Made by a program: the position numbers and the translations under genes. A stretch of DNA of 64,000 nt from Planctomycetota bacterium (lineage in GTDB: Bacteria > Planctomycetota > Brocadiia > Brocadiales > Brocadiaceae): the NCBI GenBank assembly GCA_016873165.1, contig VGXV01000011.1:24502-88501 (forward strand), in the 5' to 3' direction. The notes beneath the pieces are model-generated. The model was not told where the DNA came from. It worked only from the letters and a program-made list of their open reading frames with translations, and did no database searches. Numbering within the stretch: position 1 is the stretch's first letter; each line of letters begins with the position of its first letter. Of this stretch, positions 17,505-28,502 are shown in pieces.

Positions 17505-20500
17505 ACTTATCCAGCGCCTCTCTTACCTTTTTCAGAAGCTCTGATGGCGAGACGGGTTTTGGAATAAAATGCAATCCTTCCTTAAGAATTATTTTTTTCT
17601 CAACCATATCTTCTGAATAGCCGCTGGTGAAAAGAACTTTTATTCCCGGCGTCTTCTTCCGTATTGCGTCATATGCCTCTTTGCCATTCTTTCCCGGCAT
17701 AATTACATCAAAGAGAAGAAGTTGTATCTTTTCTCTGTTTTTCGTGTATTTACTTATTGCATCCTTTCCGTTTACTGCCGTTATTACCGTATATCCCGCG
17801 GTCTCAAGCACCATTTTAACAAGGTGCCTTATTTCTTCTTCATCCTCTGCAATCAGTATTGTTTCAGTGCCATGCACTGTAAGCAACGAGGGCGTTTCTT
17901 GCCGTTGCGTCATTTCAGCCGCAGGTTCAACCATAGGCATGTATATCCTGAATATCGTGCCTTTGCCTGGTTCACTATAGACGTTTATATAGCTGTTGTG
18001 CTGTTTGACTATTCCGTATATAATTGCCAGGCCAAGTCCTGTGCCCTTCCCCACTTCTTTGGTAGTAAAGAACGGTTCGAATATCTTTTTCCGTGTCTTT
18101 TCATCCATCCCTGTGCCCGTGTCTGAAACAATTATTACGGCATGCCTTCCCGGAGTCCCGTGACCGTGCGCCAGTGTAAAATTGTTATCCAATTCCACAA
18201 TTTCTGTGTTTATCGTCAAAATGCCTCCGTTAGGCATGGCGTCTCTCGCATTTGTGGCAAGGTTCATCAATATTTGCTCTATCTGTCCGCTGTCGGCCAT
18301 TACAATACATTCATTATCCGAGAGCGAAGTCTTCAATTCAACGTCTTCTCCTATAATCCTCAGCAAAAGATGTTCGGTTGCTCTTATAATTTCATTCAGA
18401 TTTACCGGTTTTGGATTATTTATCTGTTTCCTGCCGAATGCAAGGATGCCCTTCGTCAGGTGGCTTGCTTTTTCTGCTGAAAGGAGTATCTTTTGCGCAT
18501 AATCTTTTATCGGATTATTTTCTTTCATTGCCATTTGTATCAAGTTTCCATACCCGATTATTGCAGTAAGTATATTGTTAAAGTCATGGGCGATTCCGCC
18601 TGCAAGCTGGCCAATAGACTCCAATTTCTGGGTATGATAAAGCTGTTCCTTCAGTTTCTCCTTTTCTTCCGCCTCCTGCTTGAAGGCGGTAATGTCTTCC
18701 GCAACTCCGACAAAATTGGTTACCATTCCTTCCGTATTTTTTATTGGTGAAATACTTGCAATTTCCCAAAACAATTCTCCGGTCTTTTTTTTGTTGATAA
18801 ATTCTCCCTTCCATTCGTTTCCGGAAGTAATTGTATTCCATAAACGTGTATATTCTTCTTTTGGCGTCATACCGGATTTTAAAATACGCGGAGTATTCCC
18901 AATGACTTCTTCCGGGGCATAACCGGTTGATTGTGTAAATTTCGGGTTAACATACTGAATAACGCCGCTTGTATCGGTGATGATGACTATAGCCGGGCTT
19001 TGTTCGATAGCGCGCGATAATTTTCGAAGCTGGCTTTCCATCTGCTTGCGTTCGGTAATGTCCGTGGAAATGCCGCAAACAGCGTAAACAGCGCCGGTAT
19101 AGTCGTAAAGGGGGAATTTGACAGAGATATAAGTATGTTGCCCGTCTTCATGAGTCGCAACCTCTTCAAATTTCATGGGGATTTTTGAGTCAAATACCTT
19201 CCGGTCGTTTGCGAGATGGGACTCGGCTATTTCTTTAGGGAAACAGTTGTAAGGGGTCTTGCCTTCCACTTCATTATTTTTGAGATGGAATAATTTTTCA
19301 AACTGCCGGTTGATAAAAAGATATCTTCCTTGTCGGTCCTTGATATAGACAACTGCCTGGGTATTGTCAAGAATAGAGCGCAGCTTTTCTTCGCTTTCTG
19401 ATAATGCTTTTTCCGCCTTTTTGCGCCAGGTAATATCCGTTGAGATGCCGCACACTGATTTGACCGCTCCTGTATTGTCAAAAATGGGAAATTTAACAGA
19501 AATGTAAGAGTGTTCTCCATCCTCGTGTGGCGCAATCTCATCAAATTCCAAAGGGGTCCCTGACTTTATTGCCATCAGGTCGTTTTTCCTGAAGGCGTCC
19601 GCCATTTTAGCTGGCCACAGGTCATAATCGGTTTTGCCTTTTATTTCACCCATTTTTATATGAAACAATTCTTCAAACCGTTTGTTGATAAAGGTGTAAC
19701 GTCCCTGGATATCTTTTACATACACAACCGCAGTGGTATTATTTAAAATGGAATGGAGCGTTTCTTCGCTTTTCCGCAACGCATCCTCAGCCTGTTTTCG
19801 CTTGATGACCTGTCCCAGTTGAACGGTGGCGGAAGAGACGAGGTTTATGAGCCGTTCATCCTTTTCCCGTGGTTCAAACATATAAAATGCAATAACTGCA
19901 ATTACTTCCTCATTTGTCAGGACGGGAAAGGCAACCCCTGCTTTTAACCCGGCTTCCTTTGCAAGCGGCGCGCGCAGATAATTTGCATCAAGGGTAACGT
20001 CATGTATCCATTCGGGTTGTTTTGAAAGCCATACACGTCCGGGAAGCCCAACACCAGGTGAGAAACGGTATCTCCCGCTCAGTTTGCTGAATTTTTCCAG
20101 GCCATCTGTTTTACTGTAAAAGGTATGATCCCGCTCCAGATATTTGCCCTCCTTGTGAATCACCCACGCTTCACCGTAAATCCAGCTTGTTGCGCTGCAC
20201 ACCTTTTCCAGCGTAATAACAAGCGCATCATGCAGATTTCCGGATTCACCCACCGCTAAGATCAAAGATTGCAGAAGATTTACCTCCTCTTCTTTTTGTC
20301 TTCGCTCGGTGATGTCCTGAACCGTTCCTGCTATACGAATGGCTTTCCTATTATTATCAAACAGAACGGTTGCCTTTTCATGAACGATACGTACGATATT
20401 GTCCTTCAATAGTATCCGGTGATCAATTTCATAGGGCTTCTTTCCCTGAATGGCATCGTCAACTGATTTTTTCACAAGCTCAAGGTCATCCGGATGTACG

Positions 20501-21843
20501 CATTCCAAAAATACCTCATAGGATGCGACAAACTCTCCCTTTGCCATGCCAAATATGCGGTAAACTTCATCTGACCAATGGAGTTCATTTTTTGTTATAT
20601 CCCATTCCCAGTTCCCAAGCCGTGCGATCCTCTGCGCTTCGGCAAGCCTTTCATTGCTTTTAATAAGCTCGGAAGTCCTTGTTTTAATATCATGGGACAT
20701 GACATTAAATGACTCACAGAGCGCCCCGATTTCATCGTTCGTTTTTGCCGGGATGATGCTATCAAGATTGCCGCGGGCAATATCTGTTGCGGCTTGTGAA
20801 ATAGCATAGAGCGGTTTTACTACCTTCTTCAGAAAAAGGATCAGGAGAGAAACGATCATTCCAATAACAACGATGCCGGTTATCCCAGCGCTTATAAGTA
20901 CGTTTTTTATAGGTGCAAATACCTCATCCTTGTCAATTTCAATCAGCAGCACCCATTGCAGGGAGGGGATATACATTGAGGCTCCTACCACGTCTATGCC
21001 CCGGTAATCTTTGTATAATCCGGTTATTTCCTTTTTTGATGTTAACCCGGACCTGACGGGCAATGTATCAACGGTCTGTTTCAATATCGCATTTTTTATG
21101 AAAATAGAATTCGTAAGCATGAGTTTATCCCGATTGACCAGATAAATCGCCATGGTTTTCCATGCGCCTTTCCCTTTGCCCCAGGAGATTGCGCCCAGTT
21201 TACGGTTATATTCTCCGCCTAAAAGGTCATCGAGTTCTGAAATCTGCACAAAATTGACAATTACCCCAATAATCCTGTGTGTATTTTTTGTCAGTACCGG
21301 GGTTGAAATTGCAAGTTCGGGGTATCCCATATGATGGATATGCGTTTCTGTTACGGCAGCAGCATCTTTTCCCTTTATAAAAAAGACCTCGCGGGAAAGA
21401 TCCCTTCCGATCTCAGCTTTGTTTGTAGAGGCGAGAACCTTTCCTTCTGTGGAGAGGATATGAATGGTAGTAATGGTCTCGTCAAGGGCAATTTTGTTCT
21501 TAATAAGATGTTTACTCAGGGCATCTGCGGCTGAAGTATTTCCGCGAATCATCCTGAAAACCTGGGTTCTGATAAACCCGTCGCTGGCAAAGTCCCGGGC
21601 GCGGCGTTTGGACTGCTCCAGAAATTGATAGACATGCCCCTCATATGCCTCGGCAATAATGGTGAGGGTGTCGAGGACACGGTTTTTTAAATATACTCTG
21701 TTATGGTTATAAACCAGGAGAAAGGTGCTAATTACCGGAAGGAATACGGCAAGAATTCCCAGTATGGCTTTTTTTGAAAGAGACCATGTGTTTTTCTTTT
21801 TATAAAGAAGCGAATCAAATGTTTGTGGCGGAATATTTGTCAT
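17503..21843 (-). CDS. Giant hybrid sensor histidine kinase (Cache-HAMP-PAS-GAF-PAS-PAS-PAS-HisKA-HATPase-REC)
   Basis: 1446 aa from ATG at 21843 (MTNIPPQTF); an upstream GTG at 21891 would lie within a repeat end. Membrane helix at about residues 26-46, periplasmic Cache-like sensor, second helix about 325-350, HAMP ([20 protein letters not shown]). Then PAS ([20 protein letters not shown]), GAF, two near-duplicate PAS domains ([20 protein letters not shown] and [20 protein letters not shown]) and a fourth PAS. HisKA phospho-His is in [11 protein letters not shown]; the ATPase has N and G boxes ([18 protein letters not shown]). The C-terminal REC has Asp in [12 protein letters not shown]. 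Likely a multi-input sensor; its probable partner, the HD-GYP gene immediately downstream, is broken. Confidence 0.93.
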   Translation of the reverse strand: MTNIPPQTFDSLLYKKKNTWSLSKKAILGILAVFLPVISTFLLVYNHNRVYLKNRVLDTLTIIAEAYEGHVYQFLEQSKRRARDFASDGFIRTQVFRMIRGNTSAADALSKHLIKNKIALDETITTIHILSTEGKVLASTNKAEIGRDLSREVFFIKGKDAAAVTETHIHHMGYPELAISTPVLTKNTHRIIGVIVNFVQISELDDLLGGEYNRKLGAISWGKGKGAWKTMAIYLVNRDKLMLTNSIFIKNAILKQTVDTLPVRSGLTSKKEITGLYKDYRGIDVVGASMYIPSLQWVLLIEIDKDEVFAPIKNVLISAGITGIVVIGMIVSLLILFLKKVVKPLYAISQAATDIARGNLDSIIPAKTNDEIGALCESFNVMSHDIKTRTSELIKSNERLAEAQRIARLGNWEWDITKNELHWSDEVYRIFGMAKGEFVASYEVFLECVHPDDLELVKKSVDDAIQGKKPYEIDHRILLKDNIVRIVHEKATVLFDNNRKAIRIAGTVQDITERRQKEEEVNLLQSLILAVGESGNLHDALVITLEKVCSATSWIYGEAWVIHKEGKYLERDHTFYSKTDGLEKFSKLSGRYRFSPGVGLPGRVWLSKQPEWIHDVTLDANYLRAPLAKEAGLKAGVAFPVLTNEEVIAVIAFYMFEPREKDERLINLVSSATVQLGQVIKRKQAEDALRKSEETLHSILNNTTAVVYVKDIQGRYTFINKRFEELFHIKMGEIKGKTDYDLWPAKMADAFRKNDLMAIKSGTPLEFDEIAPHEDGEHSYISVKFPIFDNTGAVKSVCGISTDITWRKKAEKALSESEEKLRSILDNTQAVVYIKDRQGRYLFINRQFEKLFHLKNNEVEGKTPYNCFPKEIAESHLANDRKVFDSKIPMKFEEVATHEDGQHTYISVKFPLYDYTGAVYAVCGISTDITERKQMESQLRKLSRAIEQSPAIVIITDTSGVIQYVNPKFTQSTGYAPEEVIGNTPRILKSGMTPKEEYTRLWNTITSGNEWKGEFINKKKTGELFWEIASISPIKNTEGMVTNFVGVAEDITAFKQEAEEKEKLKEQLYHTQKLESIGQLAGGIAHDFNNILTAIIGYGNLIQMAMKENNPIKDYAQKILLSAEKASHLTKGILAFGRKQINNPKPVNLNEIIRATEHLLLRIIGEDVELKTSLSDNECIVMADSGQIEQILMNLATNARDAMPNGGILTINTEIVELDNNFTLAHGHGTPGRHAVIIVSDTGTGMDEKTRKKIFEPFFTTKEVGKGTGLGLAIIYGIVKQHNSYINVYSEPGKGTIFRIYMPMVEPAAEMTQRQETPSLLTVHGTETILIAEDEEEIRHLVKMVLETAGYTVITAVNGKDAISKYTKNREKIQLLLFDVIMPGKNGKEAYDAIRKKTPGIKVLFTSGYSEDMVEKKIILKEGLHFIPKPVSPSELLKKVREALDK

Positions 21844-21882
21844 AGGTTGTTTTTTAACAATGTCTTCACAATATGAACAGAA

Positions 21883-22202
21883 GTGTAACACTTTAGTTCT
21901 TTGAAAAAGACTTCGATTTTCCTTATTTTATAATGCGCCTCTAATATTGGCGCATGGAACAAATTTCACATCCATTAACTCCGCACTTTAGTGCGGAGAT
22001 ATCCACAATAAATACACCGGCTTTAGCCATGACCTTCTGGTACAGTGAAAGCCTTGTAGGTGGATTAAGCGGAGCGAATCCACCATTTATGCGATAATTG
22101 TTGGTGGATACGGCGTAAAAACCAGCGCCTTTATCCACCCTACCCACACTGAAGCATGGGGTTAAGACATAGGCAGTTTTTCAAAAAACTAAAGTGTTAC
22201 AC
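21883..22202. mobile_element. Family B MITE-like element, long copy 1
   Basis: Terminal inverted repeats TGTAACACTTTAGTTCTTTG (from 21884) and CAAAAAACTAAAGTGTTACA (to 22201). Internal palindromes include CTCCGCACTTTAGTGCGGAG. The first about 145 bases are nearly identical to those of the copy at 26358, then the centres differ: here there is a GTGGATTAAGCGG / GGTGGATACGGCG module. Sits just upstream of the giant kinase and may contribute to its promoter region. Confidence 0.85.
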
Positions 22203-22725
22203 AGAAGTTGGGTTGAGGAACGAAACCCAACAGATATTTGATGCCGCGACGGTTGATGTTGTGTTTCACTTTCGTTCAACCCAATCTACTACTGGTTTTC
22301 GAAATATTGAATAGATTTTCACTCAGATGCACGACCCTTCGACTCCGCTCAAATGACTTTGCTGTCATCTGAGCGGAGTCGAAGTATTAAAAGACTTATG
22401 CAATATAAATATTCGGAAACCAGATTTGTTTGACTATAAAAACGTAGTGGCAAGGCGCGCCTTGCCACTATATGAACGGTTTTTGCAGGGTGGGCGAAGT
22501 TCTAACTTAATGTTCAGGAATTTCAAAGTTTCTCATTATGCCTTTTACCCACCCCTAAATCCCCTCCCAAGAGGGGACTTCTTGTATTCCCCTCTTGGGA
22601 GGGGTAAGGGGTGGGTAAAAAGAAGAGTCGTTGGGTTTTTGTCTTTTAAAACCCAACCTAATTAAATCTTTAGGAATTTCAATCTTTGGGTGGGCATTGC
22701 CCACCCAACGTATTACTCCGTTCTG
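22203..22725. repeat. Mosaic of palindromic repeats upstream block (families C, D and others)
   Basis: In order: a family C element ending ACCAGATTTGTTTGACTATA at 22438, with a CCTTCGACTCCGCTCA / TGAGCGGAGTCGAAG palindrome inside; the perfect palindrome AGTGGCAAGGCG/CGCCTTGCCACT at 22446-22469; the family D repeat (22511-22664), with a long stem from TTTTACCCACCCCTAAATCC pairing with GGTAAGGGGTGGGTAAAA; and a GGGTGGGCATTGCCCACCC hairpin near 22686-22706. No gene. Confidence 0.8.
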
Positions 22726-25569
22726 TTAGAAATCACTTAAATCATCATCTTCCATTGGAATTATACTTCGCGGGTTTGTTTTTGTCTGCGTGGCTTCCCT
22801 GCCGTTTCTTTTGTGCTCCGGTTTTTTCGTTACCGTTGCCGCTATTTTCGCAGCAGGCATTGCCTGTCTCTTTCCCGGAGAGGGAGATGCCATTGGCTTT
22901 GTTTCCTCTGCAATTGTTCCCTCGCTTCCAGAGTTAACCTCTCTCCCTATCTTCTCTACCAGATCATTTAACGACTGTGCCTGTGCCGTAAGCTCTTCGC
23001 TTGCAGCCGCTGTCTCCTCCGCCGTTGCCGCATTCTGCTGCGTCACCTGATCCATCTGCTGCACCGTCTTTCCTATCTGATCTATCCCGTTTGCCTGTTC
23101 CTCCGAAGCGGTCGATATCTCATTCACCAGATGCACTACCCTCTGCACCTGCTCCACTACCCCGGAAAATACCTCCTTCACCTGCTTTACCGCGCTCGAT
23201 AATACCGACTTCGTCTTATCCACCAACTCCTTTCCCGTCTCCGCCTTCTTCACACTGTCCGTTATCAATGTCGTTATATCCTTCGCCGCCGTTGAACTCT
23301 TATGGGCAAGGTTCCTCACCTCTTCCGCCACCACCGCAAAACCTCTCCCGTGTTCCCCGGCCCTTGCCGCTTCCACAGCAGCGTTTAACGCAAGCAGGTT
23401 TGTCTGGAATGCTATTCCTTCAATAATTTTGATAATATCGGCAATTTTTCCGCTGCTTTCCGATATCTCATGCATTGCGCCTGCCATCTCTATCACGGCG
23501 TTGTTTCCGCTTTCCACAGTGCCCACTACCGCTATGTTTCCCCTCTCTACTGAATCGTTGCACTGTTTCGCGAGGGACGCCGCCTCTTTCGCGTTATCCG
23601 CGTTCTGCTTTGTCATTGACGACATTTCTTCCATCGTAGAAGACGTTTCTTCTATAGATGCTGCTTGCTGCGTAGATGCTTCAGAAAGGCTCTGGCTCGA
23701 TGCCGATATCTCTTCCGAAGCGGACGCAAGCTGTGTCGCGCTTCCCGTTAATTCAGCAAGGAGGTTCTTAAACAGGCTTGATATCTTATTCGTCAGTTTA
23801 ATCACGATGATTCCCAACCCTGCAACAAATCCGCCGGATAGGGCGCCGATGATGATCATCCACATGCCAAGCCTGTTTACCGATGCAAAAGCCTCCGCCT
23901 TGTCGATCTCTGCAATCAGCGCCCAGTTTGTGTCTCCTACCTTTATGGGAGTGTAGGAAGATAATACCGGATTTCCGTTATAGTCGATAATGATCCTTGA
24001 ACCGGTATTCCCCGCCAATGCGTCCCTGCTTGCTTCCGTATCGACTTTTCCCTTTTCCGGATTGGCAAAAGACGCCTTTACCGAGTGATTTGTGGGATCA
24101 AGAAAGGAATCCGATCTCATAAGCTTATCGGGGCCAACAAGATATGTTTCTCCCGTCTCTCCCATCCCTTCCCGCTGTTTCATGACGGAATTTATAAAGT
24201 TAAGCGAGAACTGGAGCGCAACGATTGTTTCCACCTTGCCGTTGTTTACCACGGGCTGGGCAATGAAAGCGGCAGGTTCTCCTTTGCTCGGGGCATAGGG
24301 TTCAAAGTCTACACGGCTTAACTGCTTTGTTTCCAGCACCTTGCGCGTAAGCTTTCCCAGGTTGGAACTGCTGTATTTTCCGTCCACCATATTGGTCTGG
24401 AAGTCAGGTTCTTTGCATACCGTATAAAATACATATCCGTCAGGATTCATGAGGAACAGATCATAATATCCGTATTTTTCTATATACTTGGCAAAGAAAT
24501 ATTTGCCGTCATTATCCACCGGACAGAATGCCTCTGCCACGTCTATCTCTGCAAGGAGCGCCCATGTCAAATCTCCCACCTTCACCGGCGTATAGGCGGA
24601 AAGCACCGGATTGCCGTTGTAATCCTTTATTACCTCGGCTCCTGCCTTGCCGGAAATGGCGGCATTTGCCGCTTCGGTGTTTACCCCGTTTTTCTCTATG
24701 GTGCCCGCGAATGATGCCTTTACGGAATGCCCCTCGGGATCAAGAAATGAGTCGGAACGCATGCGTTTATCAGACCCTACCAGATAGGTTTCCCCTGTTT
24801 TGCCTAATCCGTCACGTTCCTGCATGATTTTATTGACATCTTTCAGTGATATCTGAAATGCCGCGCATCCGATATAATTTCCGCTTGCGTCTTTAAGAGG
24901 CGCGGCGACAAAGGAGGCCGGTTCTTTTGACGGCTCGTACCAGGAGAAATCTTCAATAGCATTTTGATTTTTTGATTTCTGAAATACCCTTCCCAGCCCT
25001 GAGTTGCTCAAAGGGCCATTTATTAAGTTTGCTCCAAGGTCTGATTCTTTGCAGACGGTATATACTACGTTTCCTTCAGCATCTATTAAAAATACGTCGT
25101 AGAAACCAAAGTTCTCCATGAAAATGGAAAGCCCTTTTTCTCTGGTTTTGCTCAGTTCCTGATACTGCGGGCTTTCGAGACCGGCTTTGAACGCCTCGGC
25201 AAAGAGTCCGATTCCCCCGGTAAAACGAAGGTTCATCTGCACATCATTCATCAGGGTAATCCGGTCTCTGAAGTATGTCTCGATTTGTGTCTTTTTTATC
25301 TCCCGCACTGCGATCAGCTTATTTATTGCTTCTTCACGGAGGGTATTCACCGTATCTACAAGCACTTCCATATCGTTTTTCCGGTCCATGAAGACTTGCT
25401 GTATCTGCGCCTTCTTTATCTCGCGGGTTCCCTCTAACTGGTTGAATGCCTGTACCCTCAGCGCCTTGCTGGAGTTGATATAACTGAGCACCCCTATGGC
25501 AATTAAGGGTATTACACCCGCCAATACAAACAAGATGATGATTTTTGCCGTCACTGACATCTTCTTCAT
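22726..25569 (-). CDS. Methyl-accepting chemotaxis protein with duplicated Cache sensor module
   Basis: 947 aa. N-terminal helix ([19 protein letters not shown]), a long periplasmic region, second helix near residues 570-592 ([20 protein letters not shown]), cytoplasmic signalling domain with hairpin tip [20 protein letters not shown]. The periplasmic region holds two related copies of one module, each with GETYLVG, a MRSDSFLDP motif, HSVKASFA, and a YNGNPVLS(A/S)YTP end. No clear HAMP domain separates the second helix from the signalling coiled coil. C-terminal tail of about 50 residues ends with acidic DDDLSDF. No che genes nearby apart from the CheY-like gene at 47730. Direct repeats lie just outside both ends. 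Confidence 0.94.
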   Translation of the reverse strand: MKKMSVTAKIIILFVLAGVIPLIAIGVLSYINSSKALRVQAFNQLEGTREIKKAQIQQVFMDRKNDMEVLVDTVNTLREEAINKLIAVREIKKTQIETYFRDRITLMNDVQMNLRFTGGIGLFAEAFKAGLESPQYQELSKTREKGLSIFMENFGFYDVFLIDAEGNVVYTVCKESDLGANLINGPLSNSGLGRVFQKSKNQNAIEDFSWYEPSKEPASFVAAPLKDASGNYIGCAAFQISLKDVNKIMQERDGLGKTGETYLVGSDKRMRSDSFLDPEGHSVKASFAGTIEKNGVNTEAANAAISGKAGAEVIKDYNGNPVLSAYTPVKVGDLTWALLAEIDVAEAFCPVDNDGKYFFAKYIEKYGYYDLFLMNPDGYVFYTVCKEPDFQTNMVDGKYSSSNLGKLTRKVLETKQLSRVDFEPYAPSKGEPAAFIAQPVVNNGKVETIVALQFSLNFINSVMKQREGMGETGETYLVGPDKLMRSDSFLDPTNHSVKASFANPEKGKVDTEASRDALAGNTGSRIIIDYNGNPVLSSYTPIKVGDTNWALIAEIDKAEAFASVNRLGMWMIIIGALSGGFVAGLGIIVIKLTNKISSLFKNLLAELTGSATQLASASEEISASSQSLSEASTQQAASIEETSSTMEEMSSMTKQNADNAKEAASLAKQCNDSVERGNIAVVGTVESGNNAVIEMAGAMHEISESSGKIADIIKIIEGIAFQTNLLALNAAVEAARAGEHGRGFAVVAEEVRNLAHKSSTAAKDITTLITDSVKKAETGKELVDKTKSVLSSAVKQVKEVFSGVVEQVQRVVHLVNEISTASEEQANGIDQIGKTVQQMDQVTQQNAATAEETAAASEELTAQAQSLNDLVEKIGREVNSGSEGTIAEETKPMASPSPGKRQAMPAAKIAATVTKKPEHKRNGREATQTKTNPRSIIPMEDDDLSDF

Positions 25570-25761
25570 TTGGTTTTTCCTCCCCTTTTCTGGTTAAGAA
25601 ATAATAAAAATATAGTAGTAATGAGAACAGGTTATCGTAAAGAGCTAAAATGATGCCATTTTAATTAAAGTTATTCAAGTTAATGTGAAATAATACGTAT
25701 TTCGTTCTAAAAAAGTAAGATAAATCAAGTGATTATTTGCTGAAAAAGTTATTAAATAGTT

Positions 25762-25944
25762 TAATGTATAGGAATTTCAAAGTTTCTCATTATGCCTTTT
25801 ACCCACCCCTAAATCCCCTCCCAAGAGGGGACTTTTAATATGCCCTTCCCAAAAAGGGACTTCTCATATTCCCCTCTTGGGAGGGGTTAGGGGTGGGTAA
25901 AAAAAAGTCGTTGGGTTTTTGTCTTTTAAAAACCCAACCTAATT
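25762..25944. repeat. Family D repeat, copy 2 (direct repeat of 22511-22664)
   Basis: Begins AGGAATTTCAAAGTTTCTCA like copy 1 and ends in the same hairpin-tail GTTGGGTTTTTGTCTTTTAA followed by AACCCAACCTAATT. Differs by an extra internal CCCTTCCCAAAAAGGGA segment. Same orientation as copy 1 on the other side of the chemoreceptor gene. Confidence 0.85.
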
Positions 25945-26044
25945 TAAAATGCGAAACCTATGCAATATAAATAAGGCGTACATGCCTTACTTATATGGCA
26001 GAAAAACCATTACGTATTTTCTGTGCCACTCTATTATCAATTTG

Positions 26045-26250
26045 TATAGTCAAACACATCTGGTTTTTGAAATATCAAATAAGTTTTACTCAGAAACACA
26101 ACCCTTCGACGGAGTTTATACTGAGCGGTAAAAGATGCTTCGACTCCGCTCAGCATGACGAATCTGTCACCCTGAGCCCTTCGCTTATGTCATGCTGAGC
26201 GGAGTCGAAGCATTAAAAGGCTAATCGAAAACCAGATTTATTTGACTATA
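26045..26250. mobile_element. Family C MITE-like element
   Basis: Terminal inverted repeats TATAGTCAAACACATCTGGT (26045-26064) and ACCAGATTTATTTGACTATA (26231-26250). Inside are several arms of the CTTCGACTCCGCTCAG / CTGAGCGGAGTCGAAG palindrome. A related copy occupies about 22291-22438 and keeps the right end, but its left terminus is shortened. Confidence 0.8.
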
Positions 26251-26357
26251 CATGTCTGCCGAGAGACAGGAATACATTCATATCCAAACGGGCAAATGCT
26301 TCGCCCCTACACGAGGAATTCACAATTTATGACCCTCTTGAGTATGGTTAAACAAAT

Positions 26358-26657
26358 CGTAACACTTTAGCTTTTTGAAAAAGACTTCGATTTCCCTTAT
26401 TATAATGCACCTCTAATATTGGCACATGGAACACATTTCACCTCCATTAACTCCGCACTTTAGTGCGGAGATATCCACAATAAATACACCGGCTTTAGTA
26501 GAGACAGGGTTGAAACCTGTCTCTGCAACCTGGCACAGTGAAAGATATTGTGCTAACTTTACCTCAGGGCTGAAGCCCATGATTGTTTCTCCCCTTAACC
26601 CCATGCTGAAGCATGGGGTTAAGACATGAGCAATTTTTCAAAAAACTAAAGTGTTAC
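26358..26657. mobile_element. Family B MITE-like element, long copy 2
   Basis: Ends GTAACACTTTAGCTTTTTGA (26359-26378) and TTTTTCAAAAAACTAAAGTG running to GTTAC at 26657. Shares its left half with the copy at 21883. The centre differs, carrying GAGACAGGGTTGAAACCTGTCTC and CCCCATGCTGAAGCATGGGG hairpins. Confidence 0.85.
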
Positions 26658-26892
26658 GGAATTTCAATCTTTGTAGGGTGGGCATTGCCCATCGTCTCAC
26701 GTTGCTTGCAGAGACGCATAGCAATGCGTCTCTACGTTTGGTGGGGGATGCCCACCCTACAGTGAAAAGTTGCCGAAGGCCTAAATAAATGTTAAGAATT
26801 TCAAACTGTTCGTGTAGTGGCAAGGCGCGCCTTGCCACTGCTGTTTATAATAGATTTTACCGTTGTATCGATTGCGTATTTTCTCTTTCAGT

Positions 26893-27300
26893 TTAACTTT
26901 CTCCGAACCGATGTTTTGTATTTACCCGGTAGATAGTATCTATGAGAGTCATCACAATTTTTCTGTCGTTCTTCCGTTTGCTGCGGAGGATATTCAGGAG
27001 GCGTATTATTGTTTTCAGTTCTTCAGGTTCAAGATCCGTAGGGACAGAATTCAGTAACGTTGTTTTTGTTGTTTTTTTTCCTGTCAGCCGGTCTAATTTT
27101 TTCTGCGCCTCGTTTTTGAAAGAATATCCCATAATTTCAAAGATACGCTGCTGCTCATTCTCGTCCAGAGATTTGGTTCCCTGTAAAAATTGGTTGAGGT
27201 CATTTGGCGTAAACTTTAAAAGGACAGCGATGTCTTTTTTTGTCGCCTTTGATGTTTTAAAATATTCCCTGAGGGTTTCCCGTATTGCCTGATTTTTCAT
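26893..27300 (-). CDS. Small all-helical protein, possible XRE-type helix-turn-helix regulator
   Basis: 135 aa, charged and predicted mostly helical. Residues about 15-60 (KATKKDIAVLLKFTPNDLNQ) could form a phage-repressor-like helix-turn-helix; I do not recognise a named family. Starts within the stop of the HD-GYP regulator gene (four-base ATGA overlap), so it is translated from the same transcript. Its job is probably tied to that regulator, as an output or modifier, but this is inference. Confidence 0.6.
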   Translation of the reverse strand: MKNQAIRETLREYFKTSKATKKDIAVLLKFTPNDLNQFLQGTKSLDENEQQRIFEIMGYSFKNEAQKKLDRLTGKKTTKTTLLNSVPTDLEPEELKTIIRLLNILRSKRKNDRKIVMTLIDTIYRVNTKHRFGES

Positions 27301-28394
27301 TTTACTCTCATCGTCTTCGGCGGTGCGTTATTTTGCGAATTATTATAGATTTCCTCGAATACGGTTTCTATTTTGATAAAGGCATTTAAGACGTCGGGAT
27401 CGAAATGCTGAGGCAGGGTTTTGCCATCGCCTTTTACAAGTATTTCCACCGTATTCCGGTGGCTTAATGCGTTTTTATAGGGTCGTAGACTTCTTAATGC
27501 GTCATATTGGTCACAAAGCATGGTGATCCTGCTTTCAAGGGGGATTTCCGCCCCTTTTAACCCATTGGGATATCCTGTTCCATCCCATTTCTCATGATGA
27601 TTTAAAGCGATCGATGATGACATTTGTATGTTTAAATGTTTTGAGTGGGAAAGGATTTTTTCTCCGATAACCGTATGCTTTTTCATTATTTCAAATTCTT
27701 CCGGGGTAAGATACCCGTCTTTTAAAAGAATGCTGTCATGTATTCCGATTTTTCCGATATCGTGCATAGGGCTTGCAAAACGGATTGTTTCGATAATATC
27801 TTTTGGCAAACCCATAGTTTGGGCTATTTTTTGCGCATACAGCCCTATCCTCACGATATGAGCGCCTGTTTCCGGGTCTTTAAATTCCGCAGCGGCGGAT
27901 AATCGTTGTATTATTTCGTAGCTTAAATCTTTAACGGTTGAGAGAAGTATGGTAAGTTCCTGCGTTTTTTGTTTTACGGAGTCTTCCAGGGATTTTGTGT
28001 AATTCTTTTCGATTTGTTTGAGTCTGTTAAACTCAAGCGCTTTTTCCAGGCTGTATAATAAAATCTCCGGTTTAAAAGGTTTAAGGATAAAATCAAATGC
28101 GCCTTTTTTCAAGGCGGACATCGCATAATCCAGTTCGCCGTAAGCGGTCATTAAAATTACCGGTATGTCGGCATCGATGGTGCGTATCTTTTCGAGAAGT
28201 TCAATGCCTGACATCTTTGGCATATTAATGTCTGTTAATACAATACCATAGCTGTCTGATGATATTTTTTGAAAAGCCTTTTCGGGGTCACAGCTAACTG
28301 TGGTACTGTACCCGTATTTTCCCAGTAACAATGATAATGAATCGAGGATCGATATTTCATCATCAACAATAAGTACTTTATTGTTTTTTTCCAT
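27297..28394 (-). CDS. Response regulator c-di-GMP phosphodiesterase (REC-HD-GYP, RpfG-like)
   Basis: 365 aa from ATG 28394 (MEKNNKVLIVDDE), preferred over an in-frame ATG at 28466. REC: Asp in IVLTDINMPKMSG, Lys in FILKPFKPE. A coiled linker follows (SLEKALEFNRLKQIEKNYTK). HD-GYP: MHDIGKIG, HTVIGEKIL, HHEKWDGTGYPNGLKG and CDQYDALRS are all intact, so it should degrade c-di-GMP to pGpG or GMP. The receiver and linker are strikingly similar to the LuxR-type regulator just upstream at 28571, pointing to duplication. Confidence 0.92.
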   Translation of the reverse strand: MEKNNKVLIVDDEISILDSLSLLLGKYGYSTTVSCDPEKAFQKISSDSYGIVLTDINMPKMSGIELLEKIRTIDADIPVILMTAYGELDYAMSALKKGAFDFILKPFKPEILLYSLEKALEFNRLKQIEKNYTKSLEDSVKQKTQELTILLSTVKDLSYEIIQRLSAAAEFKDPETGAHIVRIGLYAQKIAQTMGLPKDIIETIRFASPMHDIGKIGIHDSILLKDGYLTPEEFEIMKKHTVIGEKILSHSKHLNIQMSSSIALNHHEKWDGTGYPNGLKGAEIPLESRITMLCDQYDALRSLRPYKNALSHRNTVEILVKGDGKTLPQHFDPDVLNAFIKIETVFEEIYNNSQNNAPPKTMRVK

Positions 28395-28502
28395 ATTCCT
28401 GTATGAGGTGTTAACTGCTATCATAAAAATGCTAACGTGTTGTGAGGACGTATGATTAAACAACAAAACAACTTAATATACTCACAACATGTTACAAAAG
28501 AC

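Larger units (their letters stand above)
25570..26892. repeat. 1.3 kb repeat mosaic between chemoreceptor and small helical gene
   Basis: Holds, in order: AT-rich upstream DNA of the chemoreceptor gene (25570-25760); family D copy 2 (about 25762-25944); family C copy (26045-26250); a CCCCTACACGAGGAATTC element (26303-26345); family B copy (26358-26657); a GTAGGGTGGGCATTGCCC hairpin unit (26657-26760); and the palindrome AGTGGCAAGGCG/CGCCTTGCCACT (26816-26839). No protein-coding gene is supported. Confidence 0.8.

Noticed and set aside
22426..22665. Plus-strand frame of 79 codons
   Set aside because: Lies wholly in palindromic repeats and translates the family D hairpin.
22001..26700. Possible CRISPR array from dense repeats
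   Set aside because: Repeats are palindromic, unequal in length and unevenly spaced, with no regular repeat-spacer pattern and no cas genes.
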